The notes: generated from the letters alone by a model not told the origin. A stretch of 64,000 nucleotides of DNA from Natronolimnohabitans innermongolicus JCM 12255 (GCF_000337215.1 NZ_AOHZ01000081.1:85290-149289), one strand, 5' to 3'. Positions 1 through 8,891 are shown, counted from the first letter of the stretch. Numbers and translations are program-made.

Positions 1-1
1 C

Positions 2-775
2 GTCGCCTCGGAGGGGCTTGGCATGCCGTACGACCCAATCGCGATGGGCGTCGTCCTCTCGGCGATCTTCCACCGCCTCATCCTCGGCTACAGCATCATC
101 GGGAAGGTTCGCGGCAGCAACGTCCTCGACATGGGTCCCTTCGAGCGCGAGGAGCGTCGCACCTCGGCGGACGGCGGGAAGGAGATGGTCGATCTGGCGG
201 AAGCGGAGACCCCCAAAGGCGGCGACGCTATCGCTCCCGAACGGCAGGCCGGCGCCGCGGCAGCCGGCCGGTTCGCCGTCGAGCCGTGGCTGCCCCACCA
301 GTACAAGTGGGGTCACGTCGCCACGCTCGGTGCGTTCGTCGGCATTCTCGGCGCCTGGATCTCGATCATGACCGAGAGCGCGTTCCTCGGGTTCGGTATC
401 AGCGCGGCGTCGCTGCTGTTTCTCAACCTCGGCATCGAGAAGGTGCCCGTGACCCACCACATCACGCTGCCGGCCGGGACCGCCGCGCTCGCGGCGTGGG
501 TCCCCGCTGACAACGCGCTCGCGGCGAACGCGCCCGTCGCCTACGAGGGCGGGGCCGTACTCGCCGGAACGAGCGTCGAGGTCGCGCTGCTCGTCGGCCT
601 CGCGTTCGGGCTCGTCTGTGCGCTGTTCGGCGAACTGTTCCAGCGCGTCTTCTACGCCCACGGCGACACGCACGTGGATCCGCCGGCTGCGGCGATCGTC
701 TTCGGGACCGCCCTGGTCGCGATCCTGTACGTCGCCGGCGTCTTCGGAACGACGATCTGGGTCCCGTGGTTCTGA
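2..775 (+). CDS. Polytopic membrane protein, 5'-truncated by the window edge
   Basis: The reading frame is open to the first base, so the N-terminus lies outside the window; the first in-window ATG is at 23 but the preceding codons look coding. The visible part has an N-terminal hydrophobic segment, a charged linker (about residues 45-95), two hydrophobic segments after a WGHVATLG motif, and two more near the C-terminus separated by a hydrophilic loop with HGDTHVDPP. This suggests at least five membrane spans. I do not recognise the family; the sequence shows only an integral membrane protein of the cytoplasmic membrane. The next gene on the same strand starts about 150 bases downstream with its own TATA-like box. 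Confidence 0.7.
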   Translation, partial: VASEGLGMPYDPIAMGVVLSAIFHRLILGYSIIGKVRGSNVLDMGPFEREERRTSADGGKEMVDLAEAETPKGGDAIAPERQAGAAAAGRFAVEPWLPHQYKWGHVATLGAFVGILGAWISIMTESAFLGFGISAASLLFLNLGIEKVPVTHHITLPAGTAALAAWVPADNALAANAPVAYEGGAVLAGTSVEVALLVGLAFGLVCALFGELFQRVFYAHGDTHVDPPAAAIVFGTALVAILYVAGVFGTTIWVPWF

Positions 776-892
776 CCCGCTGATCGCCCGCCGACCGTCC
801 GCGTCCGTTTTCTCGTCGTCCGACTCGAGACGCGTCGCTCGAGCGAGCACCAGTACTCGACTCGAGTTGAGCCGCGTGCCGAGACCCGTTCG

Positions 893-899
893 CTTTAGG
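893..899 (+). promoter_or_regulatory. TATA-like box of pgp
   Basis: CTTTAGG centred about 27 bases before the ATG at 923. This is the haloarchaeal leaderless spacing, and the box lies in an otherwise GC-rich stretch. Confidence 0.4.
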
Positions 900-922
900 C
901 GACGGCCGGCCCATCTCACCCT

Positions 923-1606
923 ATGTCCGCCGATCCGCCGCTCGTGCTCGACATCGACGGCACGCTCACGCGCCCCGACCGCTGGGGCATCGACCCGCGC
1001 GTCTTCGACCCCGTTCGTGACTGGGAGGCCCCCGTCGTGATCGCGACCGGGAAGGCTTTTCCCTACCCCGTCGCCCTCTGTCACTTCGCCGGGATTCCCG
1101 AACTCGTCGTCGCCGAAAACGGCGGCGTGGTCTACACCGGCGACGACGTCTTCTTCACCGCCGACCGCGCCGCCGCTCAGGCCGTCCTCGAGGAGTATCG
1201 GGCCGCCGGCTACGACACGGGCTGGGGGCCGGAAAACACCGTCAACCGCTGGCGGGAGACCGAAATTGCGGTCGATCTCGAACAGCCGATCGGCCCGCTG
1301 CGAGCGATCGCCGCCGAGCACGGCCTCGAGGTCGTCGACACCGGCTACGCCTACCACGTCAAGGACACCGCGCCGAACAAGGGCGACGGCGTCGAGACGA
1401 TCGCCGAGCGCGTCGGCTTCGACCTCGCGGACGCGGTCGCCGTCGGCGACTCGGTCAACGACGTCTCGACGTTCGAAACCGTCGGCCGGAGCTTCGCCGT
1501 GAAAAACGCCGACGAGACGGCGAAAGCGGCGGCCGACGAGGTACTCGAGGGTGCACACGCCGACGGCACGTTGGCCGTCCTCGAGCGGGTTCGTGGGTCA
1601 GGATAG
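923..1606 (+). CDS. pgp: Phosphoglycolate phosphatase, archaeal HAD type
   Basis: Cytoplasmic HAD-superfamily phosphatase predicted to dephosphorylate 2-phosphoglycolate. HAD motif I is LDIDGTLT near residues 8-15 (nucleophile and general acid Asp of DxDGT), ATGK follows in the motif II region, a Lys lies in NKGDGV, and the motif IV acidic pair is in VGDSVND near residue 175. The 227-aa length matches the archaeal phosphoglycolate phosphatase / sucrose-phosphatase-like group. The ATG is supported by a TATA-like box 27 bases upstream. It appears monocistronic and is followed by a repeat-rich spacer. Substrate is inferred from the family; other HAD-IIB substrates are possible. Confidence 0.85.
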   Translation: MSADPPLVLDIDGTLTRPDRWGIDPRVFDPVRDWEAPVVIATGKAFPYPVALCHFAGIPELVVAENGGVVYTGDDVFFTADRAAAQAVLEEYRAAGYDTGWGPENTVNRWRETEIAVDLEQPIGPLRAIAAEHGLEVVDTGYAYHVKDTAPNKGDGVETIAERVGFDLADAVAVGDSVNDVSTFETVGRSFAVKNADETAKAAADEVLEGAHADGTLAVLERVRGSG

Positions 1607-1731
1607 TGTAGCGGTCTCCGGGACTGGGTTCTCGGCGGCGCTTCGAGTCGCGCTTGAGGGCTTCGTGAGCGTAGCGAGCGAGGTCAGCCGAGACGGCTCG
1701 CCGTCTCGCGATGCGAAGATTCTCGGTTTTC

Positions 1732-1841
1732 AAACTGTCGGACAGCAGTCAGTGCACCGTCGGTCGCGACGTCGCAGTCGGCTCCGACGGCGACGACCGC
1801 CGTCGCGCGACCGATCGGCAAATAGGTCTGTCCGGCAGTAT
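1732..1841 (+). repeat. 110-bp palindromic element, copy 1
   Basis: Left end AAACTGTCGGACAG and right end CTGTCCGGCAGTAT form 14-bp imperfect terminal inverted repeats. The subterminal CAGTCAGTGC and the internal CGGTCGCGA/GCGACCG complementarity are shared with copies at 21405-21514 and 36443-36551. All three full copies are 109-110 bp and lie in the same orientation downstream of a plus-strand gene. This looks like a MITE or a transcribed hairpin repeat; no transposase with matching ends is in the window. Confidence 0.75.
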
Positions 1842-1875
1842 CAGTCGCGTGGAAGACGCTTCGGGTCTACCAGTG

Positions 1876-2054
1876 GATGAGCGAGCGAATCGGCTGAGGA
1901 GGGAGAGGCAATCCTCGTAGCCAGTGTGAGAAGTCTCAGAGCGGTCGAATACGGAAACCGCCGCTCAACTAATTCGAGAACGACTGGTAGGCGACTGACT
2001 TCCGATCGTGGCTACGAGGGATTCCACATCCTCCCCAACCGATTCGCTCACTCG
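1876..2054. repeat. Large inverted repeat of about 180 bp, copy 1
   Basis: Two arms of about 47 bases face each other: 1876-1923 (core GCGAATCGGCTGAGGAGG, then ATCCTCGTAGCCA) and 2008-2054 (its near-complement, core CCTCCCCAACCGATTCGC). About 84 bases separate them. The same arms at similar spacing recur at 35115-35297, while the middles differ. Confidence 0.6.
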
Positions 2055-2261
2055 CTTCGCTCGTTCGCTCATCCCTCGCACGACGTCGAGCCACGGTTCA
2101 CTCGTCGTTCACCGTGGCTCAGCGTGCGCCACGCGGAGAGATAGCTCGAGTCCGAACAACGAGAAGCCGGCTCCGAACGGTGAGTGCCCGCAGCCTGCGG
2201 ACGAGGACTGCTCGAGCGCGACACTCAGAACGCTTTTCTTCGGCCCGACGAACACTCGAGT

Positions 2262-2549
2262 ATGCTCGCCGACGTTATCGCCGCGGTCCTCGGCATCGTG
2301 GTGACGCCCGCCCTGTTCATCGCGATCTACTTCGACGCCTCGAGAGTCGCGGTCTCGAGGCCGCTGCTGTGGGCGACGGTCGCAGCGGCGCCGTTCGCGC
2401 TCGGGGTCGGCATGTACCTCTTTATCGACGCCGTCCCGATGACCGGCGTCATCATGACCGCCAACACCGGCATCGTCCTGTACGGCTTCGAACGCGAGAT
2501 CACTCGCGGCGACGACCAACCCGCCGAGCCGGGAGAACTGCTCGAGTAG
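2262..2549 (+). CDS. Small membrane protein, 95 aa
   Basis: Unrecognised protein with three hydrophobic segments (about residues 5-25, 35-55 and 58-75) and a short charged tail rich in Glu/Asp that probably faces the cytoplasm. The ATG at 2262 is chosen because upstream codons in the frame encode polar, unbiased sequence, while hydrophobic coding sequence begins right after this Met. It ends about 100 bases before tyw1 on the same strand and could be co-transcribed with it, but tyw1 has its own TATA-like T-run. Function unknown. Confidence 0.65.
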   Translation: MLADVIAAVLGIVVTPALFIAIYFDASRVAVSRPLLWATVAAAPFALGVGMYLFIDAVPMTGVIMTANTGIVLYGFEREITRGDDQPAEPGELLE

Positions 2550-2651
2550 CCCGGTCGAACCGGCGCGCTCGAGTTCGCCGTTGCCACCGGAACGTTTTCG
2601 CTCCGGTGACACCACACGGTTTTTGTCCGCCCCCGCCCAAGCGGGGTCAAC

Positions 2652-3686
2652 ATGAGTGATTCCGCCGATTCGGGCGTCGATCCGGGGACCGACGCCGACG
2701 AGGCAGCCGACGCGGGAGACGGCGGTGCGATGCAGGTCTCGAGTCCGGATTATCACAGCGAGAACCACACGGCCGCCCAGACCTGCGGCTGGACGGCGAA
2801 CGCCATCCGCGGCGAGGGGAAGTGCTACAAGTACATCTACTACGGGATCGAGTCCCACCGCTGCATCCAGATGACGCCCGTCGTGCGCTGTAACGAGCGC
2901 TGCGTCTTCTGCTGGCGCGACCACCAGGGTCACACCTACGAGATGGACGACGTCGAGTGGGACGATCCCGAGGCGGTCGTCGACGCTTCGATCAGGCTCC
3001 AGAAGAAGCTACTGTCGGGCTTCGGCGGCAACGACGAGGTCCCTCGCGAGGTGTTCGACCAGGCGATGGAGCCGCGACACGTCGCCATCTCGCTCGACGG
3101 CGAACCGACGCTCTATCCCTACCTGCCGGAGCTCATCGACGCGTTTCACGACCGCGACATCACCACCTTCCTCGTCTCTAACGGCACCCGCCCCGAGGTG
3201 CTCAGGGAGTGCGATCCCACGCAACTGTACGTCAGCGTCGACGCCCCCGAGCGCCACACCTTCGACAACGTCGTCGGCGCGACGGAGGACGACGCCTGGG
3301 AGAAGCTCCTCGAGACCATGGCCGTCCTCGCCGAGAAGGACGAGACCCGGACGGTCCTCCGGACGACGCTCGTCGACGGGGAGAACATGCACCACCCCGA
3401 CTGGTACGCCGGCTTCTACCAGCAGGCCGACCCCGATTTCGTCGAGCTGAAAGCCTACATGCACGTCGGCCACTCGCAGGGCCGCCTCGACCGCTCGGCG
3501 ATGCCCGACCACGAGGCCGTCGTCGCGTTCGCCGAGGACGTCATGTCGTACATGCCCGAGTTCACGGAGTGTCGCGGCGTGCCGGAGTCCCGCGTCGCCC
3601 TGCTCGCAACGCAAAAGGACACCTGGGTCCCCAAACTCAAGAAGGGCAGCGAGTTCTGGGAGCGCGATCCGGTCGTCGGGGACTGA
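2652..3686 (+). CDS. tyw1: 4-demethylwyosine synthase, radical SAM (TYW1/Taw1)
   Basis: Radical SAM enzyme that condenses N1-methylguanosine-37 of tRNA-Phe with pyruvate carbons to form 4-demethylwyosine. The SAM cluster motif is C80-x3-C84-x2-C87 (CNERCVFC). Three further cysteines C45, C58 and C71, spaced 13 and 13, match the second [4Fe-4S] cluster site of archaeal Taw1. SLDGEPTLYP follows as the glycine-rich SAM segment. Length is 344 aa with an acidic, non-conserved N-terminus of about 30 residues. A 6-bp GC hairpin (CCCCGC-CCAA-GCGGGG, 2631-2646) sits five bases before the ATG. Cytoplasmic, single gene. Confidence 0.93.
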   Translation: MSDSADSGVDPGTDADEAADAGDGGAMQVSSPDYHSENHTAAQTCGWTANAIRGEGKCYKYIYYGIESHRCIQMTPVVRCNERCVFCWRDHQGHTYEMDDVEWDDPEAVVDASIRLQKKLLSGFGGNDEVPREVFDQAMEPRHVAISLDGEPTLYPYLPELIDAFHDRDITTFLVSNGTRPEVLRECDPTQLYVSVDAPERHTFDNVVGATEDDAWEKLLETMAVLAEKDETRTVLRTTLVDGENMHHPDWYAGFYQQADPDFVELKAYMHVGHSQGRLDRSAMPDHEAVVAFAEDVMSYMPEFTECRGVPESRVALLATQKDTWVPKLKKGSEFWERDPVVGD

Positions 3687-3786
3687 GGGGCGTATCCCTC
3701 GTCTTCACCGATTTCACCTTCTTCGGCTCGAGTCTCCGCTCCACTTGAGCCCCACCTCGCTCGAGTCCCCCGTCGCGGCGAGAACG

Positions 3787-3794
3787 CTTACAAA
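3787..3794 (+). promoter_or_regulatory. TATA-like box deciding the tbsP start
   Basis: CTTACAAA lies about 26 bases before an in-frame GTG at 3817. This spacing fits leaderless transcription from that GTG rather than from the earlier TTG at 3745. Confidence 0.45.
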
Positions 3795-3816
3795 CCGACC
3801 GACCGAACTCCCGCCA

Positions 3817-4623
3817 GTGCCCCTTCGATCGTTCATCGACGATGTCGACGGGCCCGAGCGAACGATCGCCGTGGTGAGCGACGACGAGCCGGGACCGCTT
3901 GCAGCGATGCTCGAGGCGGCGTTCGAGACGCAGTCGGTCAACGTGCGGACCGACGGAGAGACGATCGTCGGTTCCGGACCCCTGGCGGACCTCGAGGGAG
4001 AGACCGACGGTGACGTCGCGGTCTTGCTCGAGGACGGCGAGCCCGTCGCGGCGTCACCGATGACGGCGCTCTACGAGTCGCTCCTCGCGATCAACTCTGA
4101 TCTGTTCGTGACGGGTGCGCGCGGACTTGGCGAGATCGACCTGCCGGACGTCATCGCGGGCGTCGCCGAAGCCCCGCTCCGACTCCGGGGCTATCCCCTT
4201 GCGCACAAGGAGAAACTCCTGTTGATCCTGCTCTCGCGCCACATCGAGCAGCGGGCCTGGGAAGCGGGCGACGGAACGCTTCGCTCGTCGTTCCAGCGGC
4301 TCTCGCGGATCGAGGACGAGGTCGGGACGCGAGAGGTATACGAGGGACTCGCGGCGACGGACGTCGACGTCCACGTCTACGGCGTCGACGACGGAACGAC
4401 GGTCGACGTGGAGGCGACCGTCCACACCGGTACCGACTCGACCTACCGAAACGGCTGGTTCGTCGTGTATCGGCCCGACGGCGCCGCCGACGATAGCGGT
4501 CCCGACGCCGGCTCGGCGGCGCTCGTCTGCCTCGAGACCGCGTCACGGATCTGGGAGGGAGTCTGGACGCGCAACTCCGAGCGCGTCGCGGAGATCGACG
4601 ACGCGATCGCTCGGGAACTCTGA
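3817..4623 (+). CDS. tbsP: TbsP-type transcriptional regulator (DUF5821-like)
   Basis: Haloarchaeal regulator-like protein of about 268 aa. The opening (PLRSFIDDVDGPERTIAVVSD), the Glu/Asp-rich middle, the LFVTGARGLGEIDLPD segment and a C-terminal predicted winged-helix region (LLILLSRHIEQRAW onward) resemble what I recall of TbsP, which acts with TrmB on sugar-metabolism genes in Haloferax. The C-terminus may hold a sensory part. A TTG at 3745 would add 24 residues, but the GTG at 3817 is preferred because of the TATA-like box. The assignment comes from remembered family features; the target genes here are unknown. Confidence 0.6.
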   Translation: MPLRSFIDDVDGPERTIAVVSDDEPGPLAAMLEAAFETQSVNVRTDGETIVGSGPLADLEGETDGDVAVLLEDGEPVAASPMTALYESLLAINSDLFVTGARGLGEIDLPDVIAGVAEAPLRLRGYPLAHKEKLLLILLSRHIEQRAWEAGDGTLRSSFQRLSRIEDEVGTREVYEGLAATDVDVHVYGVDDGTTVDVEATVHTGTDSTYRNGWFVVYRPDGAADDSGPDAGSAALVCLETASRIWEGVWTRNSERVAEIDDAIAREL

Positions 4624-4743
4624 GTTCGCGACCACCTCGAGCGCCGCGACCGTCTGAGCCGTGAGGACGACCGATGGCTTTTTGCGCCGACCCACCAACG
4701 GATCGGTACGCGACTAAACGCTCGACAACTTCGTCACAGTTTT

Positions 4744-4800
4744 GGTATGCATGCCACATTCGGTATGCTTTTAGGGTGGCCGATCATACCGGGTGGTATG
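4744..4800 (+). promoter_or_regulatory. ribK promoter with repeated GGTATG operator half-sites
   Basis: GGTATGC occurs at 4744-4750 and 4762-4768, and CATACC-GGGT-GGTATG forms a 6-bp inverted repeat at 4785-4800 whose last three bases are the ATG. The second half-site abuts a TATA-like CTTTTAGG (about 4768-4775), 27 bases before the start. Four half-sites across a leaderless promoter point to repressor binding. RibK carries its own N-terminal winged helix, so autoregulation (RbkR type) is inferred. Confidence 0.6.
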
Positions 4801-5505
4801 TCAGTCTCAACCGCGTCCGCCGTCGGGCACGACGAACTCGCCGTGCTCAAACTTCTCGCACTCGAGGGCGGGCTCGAGGGCGACGTCAAGATCTCCTGTT
4901 CTCGCCTCGCGGATCGCCTCGACGCGTCGAACCAGACCGCCTCGCGACGGCTCCAGCGCCTCGAGAGCGCGGACTTGCTCGAGCGAGACACCGTCAGCGA
5001 CGGGCAGTGGGTCGCGGTCACCGACGACGGCGAACGACTCCTGCATGCGGAGTACGAGGATTATCGGCGCATCTTCGAGGCCAAATCGGAGGTCGAACTC
5101 GACGGCACCGTCACCAGCGGCATGGGTGAGGGGCGCCACTACATCTCCCTGCCGGGCTACAAACGACAGTTCGAGGACCGACTCGGCTACGAGCCGTTCC
5201 CCGGCACGCTGAACGTCGAACTCCGCGAGGAGAGCGTTCGCCGTCGCAGCGCCGTCGCTTCCCTCGAGCCGGTGCCGATCGACGGCTGGGAGGACGACGA
5301 CCGCACCTACGGGCCCGCCGTCTGTTATGCGGCGACGATCGAGACGGCCGAGGGCGACCGCTACGAGAACGCACACACGATCGCACCCGAGCGAACCCAT
5401 CACGACGACGACCAGCTCGAGGTCATCGCGCCGGAGAAACTCCGCGAGGAACTCGACCTCGAGGACGACGACCACGTCACCGTCTACGTGGGTGATCGCC
5501 GATGA
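4798..5505 (+). CDS. ribK: CTP-dependent riboflavin kinase with N-terminal winged helix (RibK/RbkR)
   Basis: Bifunctional archaeal protein of 235 aa. Residues about 10-90 form a MarR-like winged helix ([22 protein letters not shown] is the recognition region). Residues about 100-230 form the archaeal riboflavin kinase barrel that uses CTP to make FMN, with G-M-GEG-HYISL and a glycine-rich loop before a YEPFPGTLN motif. RbkR proteins of this layout repress riboflavin genes. The ATG at 4798 is chosen over an upstream ATG at 4747 because the TATA-like box lies between them. Its stop overlaps the ribB start by four bases, giving a two-gene FMN/riboflavin operon. Confidence 0.9.
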   Translation: MSVSTASAVGHDELAVLKLLALEGGLEGDVKISCSRLADRLDASNQTASRRLQRLESADLLERDTVSDGQWVAVTDDGERLLHAEYEDYRRIFEAKSEVELDGTVTSGMGEGRHYISLPGYKRQFEDRLGYEPFPGTLNVELREESVRRRSAVASLEPVPIDGWEDDDRTYGPAVCYAATIETAEGDRYENAHTIAPERTHHDDDQLEVIAPEKLREELDLEDDDHVTVYVGDRR

Positions 5506-6224
5506 CGGGCCACCACGCCGGAACGCGATCGGACGCCAGCGGCACGAACACCAGCGCCGACGGCGGCTCCGCGACGACGGCCAACACCGTCGAGGAGGCC
5601 CTCGAGTCGCTTCGCGCCGGCGAGCCGATCCTCGTCCACGACGCGGCCGACCGCGAGGGCGAGACGGACCTTATCTACCACGCCGACGCGGTGACTCCCG
5701 AGGCCGTCGCCCACCTGCGAAACGACGCGGGCGGACTCGTCTGCGTGGCGCTCGGCCACGACGTCGCCGACGCGTTCGACCTCCCCTTCTACACCGAGGA
5801 GATCGACCACCCCGCCGCGGGCGGCCACGAACTCGGCTACGACGAGCGCTCGTCGTTCTCGCTGACGGTCAACCACCGCGACACCTACACCGGGATCACC
5901 GACAACGATCGCTCGACGACCATCCAGGCGCTCGGCGAAGCCGCAGCCAACCCCGACGCGACCGAGTTCGCCGCGGAGTTTCGCGTTCCCGGGCACGTCC
6001 ACCTGCTCAAGGCCGCTCCCGATCTGCTCGCCCAGCGCGAGGGTCACACCGAACTCGGCGTCGCGCTCGCCGAAGCCGCCGACCTCTCCTCGGCGGTCGT
6101 CGTCTGCGAGATGCTCGCCGACGGCACCGGCGAGGCGATGACGCCCGCCGACGCCCGCGCCTACGCCGACCGTCACGACTTTACGTATCTCGAGGGCAGC
6201 GCGATCCTCGAGCGCCTCGGCTGA
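5502..6224 (+). CDS. ribB: 3,4-dihydroxy-2-butanone 4-phosphate synthase
   Basis: Converts ribulose 5-phosphate to formate and the four-carbon precursor of the riboflavin xylene ring. The acidic metal-binding loop is DREGETDLI near residues 50-58, followed by the family [12 protein letters not shown] and the [13 protein letters not shown] segment. The C-terminal [12 protein letters not shown] carries a family His. Length of 240 aa includes a polar N-terminal extension of about 28 residues. Translation is probably coupled to ribK (ATGA overlap), so both fall under the GGTATG-rich promoter. Cytoplasmic, Mg-dependent by family. Confidence 0.92.
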   Translation: MTGHHAGTRSDASGTNTSADGGSATTANTVEEALESLRAGEPILVHDAADREGETDLIYHADAVTPEAVAHLRNDAGGLVCVALGHDVADAFDLPFYTEEIDHPAAGGHELGYDERSSFSLTVNHRDTYTGITDNDRSTTIQALGEAAANPDATEFAAEFRVPGHVHLLKAAPDLLAQREGHTELGVALAEAADLSSAVVVCEMLADGTGEAMTPADARAYADRHDFTYLEGSAILERLG

Positions 6225-6273
6225 GGACATTGACTCGACGGCTCGACCGTTCTCGCTGGTAACGTTCCGCTCG

Positions 6274-6702
6274 TCAATCGTCGTCGGGACCGAGCGCCGC
6301 CTGCGTCGGATCCGACTCCGACCCCGAGCCTGAACCTGATCCTGATCCCGATCTCGATCTCGATCTCGACTCCGGATCGGTACTGATTCCGGGTCCGCTC
6401 CGGTAGACGGCATACAGGATCAACACGGCGATCGAGAAGTCGACGCTGTGTTCGACGAGGTGATGGATCGTCATCGGCACCAGCCCGAAGACGGTGCCGA
6501 GGCCGACGATCGACCGCGTTACGAGTAAGCCGAGGACGGCCGTGACCAGCAGGTAGCGGGTCGACCGGCGGCGCGAGTAGGCGACGATCCCGCAGCCAAA
6601 GAGGATCGTCGTCCCCAGGACGGCCAGGACGATTACGGCGAGCAGGACCGGCGCCAGCTGGGGGTCCAGCCACTGGACCTCGAACGGGCTCGTGTGATCC
6701 AT
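6274..6702 (-). CDS. Membrane protein with Ser/Arg-Ser/Gly repeat tail (DUF7471-like)
   Basis: A 142-aa protein with three or four hydrophobic segments: about residues 18-38, 48-68, and 74-105 with paired histidines (HHLVEH). The C-terminal 35 residues are low complexity: SRSRSRSGSGSGSGS followed by an acidic end. The tail is encoded by a 6-base GATCTC/GATCCT-type microsatellite (about 6317-6375), so its length may vary between strains. The gene is divergent from the winged-helix regulator at 7012, an arrangement often seen for a regulator and its target. Domain name is from memory and tentative; function unknown. Confidence 0.6.
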   Translation of the reverse strand: MDHTSPFEVQWLDPQLAPVLLAVIVLAVLGTTILFGCGIVAYSRRRSTRYLLVTAVLGLLVTRSIVGLGTVFGLVPMTIHHLVEHSVDFSIAVLILYAVYRSGPGISTDPESRSRSRSGSGSGSGSGSESDPTQAALGPDDD

Positions 6703-7011
6703 CTACTCGTTTCTATATCGGAGCGGGGTCTATCTATGACCTTCGGTTAGATCCGTTACAGATTCCGCGGTCGATCGGTCTCTCGAGCGACGCCGGTTTC
6801 GTCACATTTCGACGGCGTGGCCGCCCCCAATCGCCCATCGATAGCGTCCGCGAACGTCTCCGGACTCGCGTCCGCTCTCGCGGTACTGATTACCACCCGT
6901 CGTACGACGGTTCCCACCTATCAGGAACGATCGGAAGCCGTTATGATGCTCGCACCGCTAGCAACGGGTAGCTACCCGCTTCGGAACGCGGACACCCTTC
7001 CACCCACTGCC

Positions 7012-7539
7012 ATGAGCGACACTCGAAACCAGATCAGGGCGCACGTGCAGGCAAACGCCGGGATCCACTTCAACGAACTCGTCAGGGAGTCCGAGTTCGC
7101 CCCGGGACAGATTCAGTATCACGTCCGGCGGCTGCTCGACGCCGACGCCCTCGTTCGCGAGGAACTGTACGGACAGACCCACTACTACCCGCCACAGTAC
7201 GACGCGTGGGAGCGGGCCGCGTTAGCGCTGTTTCGGCGGGAGACGGCCCGCGAGATCGTCGTCTACCTGATCGAGTCCGGTCCCTGCGGGCCGGCCACCG
7301 TCGCCGACGACCTCGGGATCGCCCGGAGCACGCTCGAGTACCATCTCGACCATCTCGTCGAGCGCGACATCGTCGTCAAAGAGTACGACGAGCGAAACCG
7401 GGTGACGCTCACGTTGTCGAACCCCGACCGCACCGCACCGCTGCTCTCGGAGGTGACGCCGACCGTTCCCGATCGACTGCTCGATCGGTTTACGCGGCTT
7501 GTCGACGGCCTGCTCGAGGGGCCGCCGAACTCCCGGTAA
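7012..7539 (+). CDS. Double winged-helix transcriptional regulator
   Basis: A 175-aa predicted DNA-binding protein with two winged-helix units. The first, residues about 3-60, contains NELVRESEFAPGQIQYHVRR. The second, about 75-130, contains ATVADDLGIARSTLEYHLDH. A short C-terminal helix follows. This tandem layout is typical of haloarchaeal ArsR/MarR-like regulators. The ATG at 7012 is chosen because the protein starts directly with the first helix; earlier in-frame starts (6943, 6817) would add a Thr/Ala/Pro-rich, unbiased stretch. It is divergent from the membrane protein at 6274-6702 and upstream of a Tat lipoprotein, either of which may be regulated. Confidence 0.75.
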   Translation: MSDTRNQIRAHVQANAGIHFNELVRESEFAPGQIQYHVRRLLDADALVREELYGQTHYYPPQYDAWERAALALFRRETAREIVVYLIESGPCGPATVADDLGIARSTLEYHLDHLVERDIVVKEYDERNRVTLTLSNPDRTAPLLSEVTPTVPDRLLDRFTRLVDGLLEGPPNSR

Positions 7540-7646
7540 CGTTCGCTCGAGCCTCGTTCGTCTCGAACGAACAGATCTACCGTCAGACACCCTTTTTCGA
7601 CGATCGGACCACAACCAAAAATAGCAGATGGAATAGATGTGTCCGT

Positions 7647-8888
7647 ATGACCCGGTCGATCGATCGACGACGTTTCGTACAGCTCTCAGCAGGCGGTCTC
7701 GCGGTCGGACTCGCCGGTTGTCTCGGTGGCGACGACGATGACGATGAGAACGGCGACGATGACGACGGAAACGGCGGCGAGAGCGGCGGCGACGAGGGGC
7801 TTGCGTACGCGTTCGCACCCAACCAGATTTCGATCATCGATCCCGCGGAGGGCGAGGTCGTCGACGAGATCACCGACGGCATCGACGACTATAGCTGGGG
7901 CGACCCGCGGATCACGACCGACCTGAGCCAGATCTTCGTCATCGAGGACTCCCAGGACCAGGTCGTCGTGATCGATACCGAGTCGCGCGAGATCACCGCT
8001 GAGGTCGGCATCGGCCCCGATGCGACCCACATGTATCATCCGAACGACGACGAGATGTGGGCCCATTCCGACGAGAACGGCGCGTTCTACGTCGTCGAGA
8101 CCGACTCGCCGGAGGACGGAGACGTCCGCGTCGTCGAATCCGGCCTCGACGACGAGGGGCACGGCAAACTGCTCTACCACGAGGACTTCGGCTCGATGGG
8201 ATACGCGACGAACGTCAACGACCCCGGCGCGCCAGTCATCGACCTCGAGGACTACGAGCGCAGCGAGTTCATCGACTTCACGGAATCCGACGAGATCGAC
8301 GCGGAGGAGGGCACCCACTACAAGGCCTACGCGCCCGAGACCGGCCTCGCCTACTTCGAGTACGGCGACGAGACCGTCGTCGTCGACACCGAGACGAACG
8401 ATATCGTCGACGTGCTCGACCTCGCCGGCGGGATGTACCTCACGCCCGACGAGCAACTGCTCGGCGTCCTCGACGGCGACGACGTTCGGTTCCTCGACGC
8501 GACCAGCGAGGACAGCGAGGAACTCGGCTCGGTCACCGTCGAGGGCGGCCCCGACGCGCTGCGCTACTACGACGACGACGGCACGATATACGCCTTCACC
8601 GCCAACACGATGAACGACGAAGGCGCGGTCATCGACACCGACGAGTTCGAGATCCTCGACACGCTCGCGGTCGGCGACATCGAGCGACCCGAGGGAGCAC
8701 GACACCTCCACCGCTCCGGCGTCGCCGGTGACGAGTACTTCCTCACGCCCGCGGACGGCGACGGCTTCGTCGCCGTCGTCGACATGGCCGAACAGGAGGT
8801 CGCCCACCAGGTCGACGTCGAAGACGGCGTCGACACTATCCAGTACGTCGGCGACTCCGGCGTCGGCTACTCCGGCAAAATTCGATAA
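7647..8888 (+). CDS. Tat-exported lipoprotein, predicted beta-propeller, copper-locus partner
   Basis: A 413-aa surface lipoprotein. The N-terminus has a Tat motif (DRRRFVQL) and a lipobox LAGC with Cys25 as the predicted lipid anchor, followed by an Asp/Gly-rich linker (about residues 28-50). The rest is a run of propeller-like beta repeats, for example VVVIDTESREI, TVVVDTETNDIV and VAVVDMAEQEV, as in YncE-like proteins. The ATG at 7647 puts the Tat signal at the N-terminus; the frame extends upstream without a plausible signal. The stop lies three bases before the CopC/CopD gene, so the two are very likely an operon. Metal binding is inferred from context only. Confidence 0.75.
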   Translation: MTRSIDRRRFVQLSAGGLAVGLAGCLGGDDDDDENGDDDDGNGGESGGDEGLAYAFAPNQISIIDPAEGEVVDEITDGIDDYSWGDPRITTDLSQIFVIEDSQDQVVVIDTESREITAEVGIGPDATHMYHPNDDEMWAHSDENGAFYVVETDSPEDGDVRVVESGLDDEGHGKLLYHEDFGSMGYATNVNDPGAPVIDLEDYERSEFIDFTESDEIDAEEGTHYKAYAPETGLAYFEYGDETVVVDTETNDIVDVLDLAGGMYLTPDEQLLGVLDGDDVRFLDATSEDSEELGSVTVEGGPDALRYYDDDGTIYAFTANTMNDEGAVIDTDEFEILDTLAVGDIERPEGARHLHRSGVAGDEYFLTPADGDGFVAVVDMAEQEVAHQVDVEDGVDTIQYVGDSGVGYSGKIR

Positions 8889-8891
8889 GCG

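Larger units (their letters stand above)
1607..2261. other. Gene-free spacer with palindromic repeats
   Basis: About 650 bases without a credible gene; the ORFs here are Arg/Ser-rich with poor codon bias. It holds an 8-bp hairpin (CGAGACGG, loop CTCG, CCGTCTCG at 1689-1708), a 110-bp terminal-inverted-repeat element (1732-1841) and a larger inverted repeat (1876-2054), each listed separately. Confidence 0.7.
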
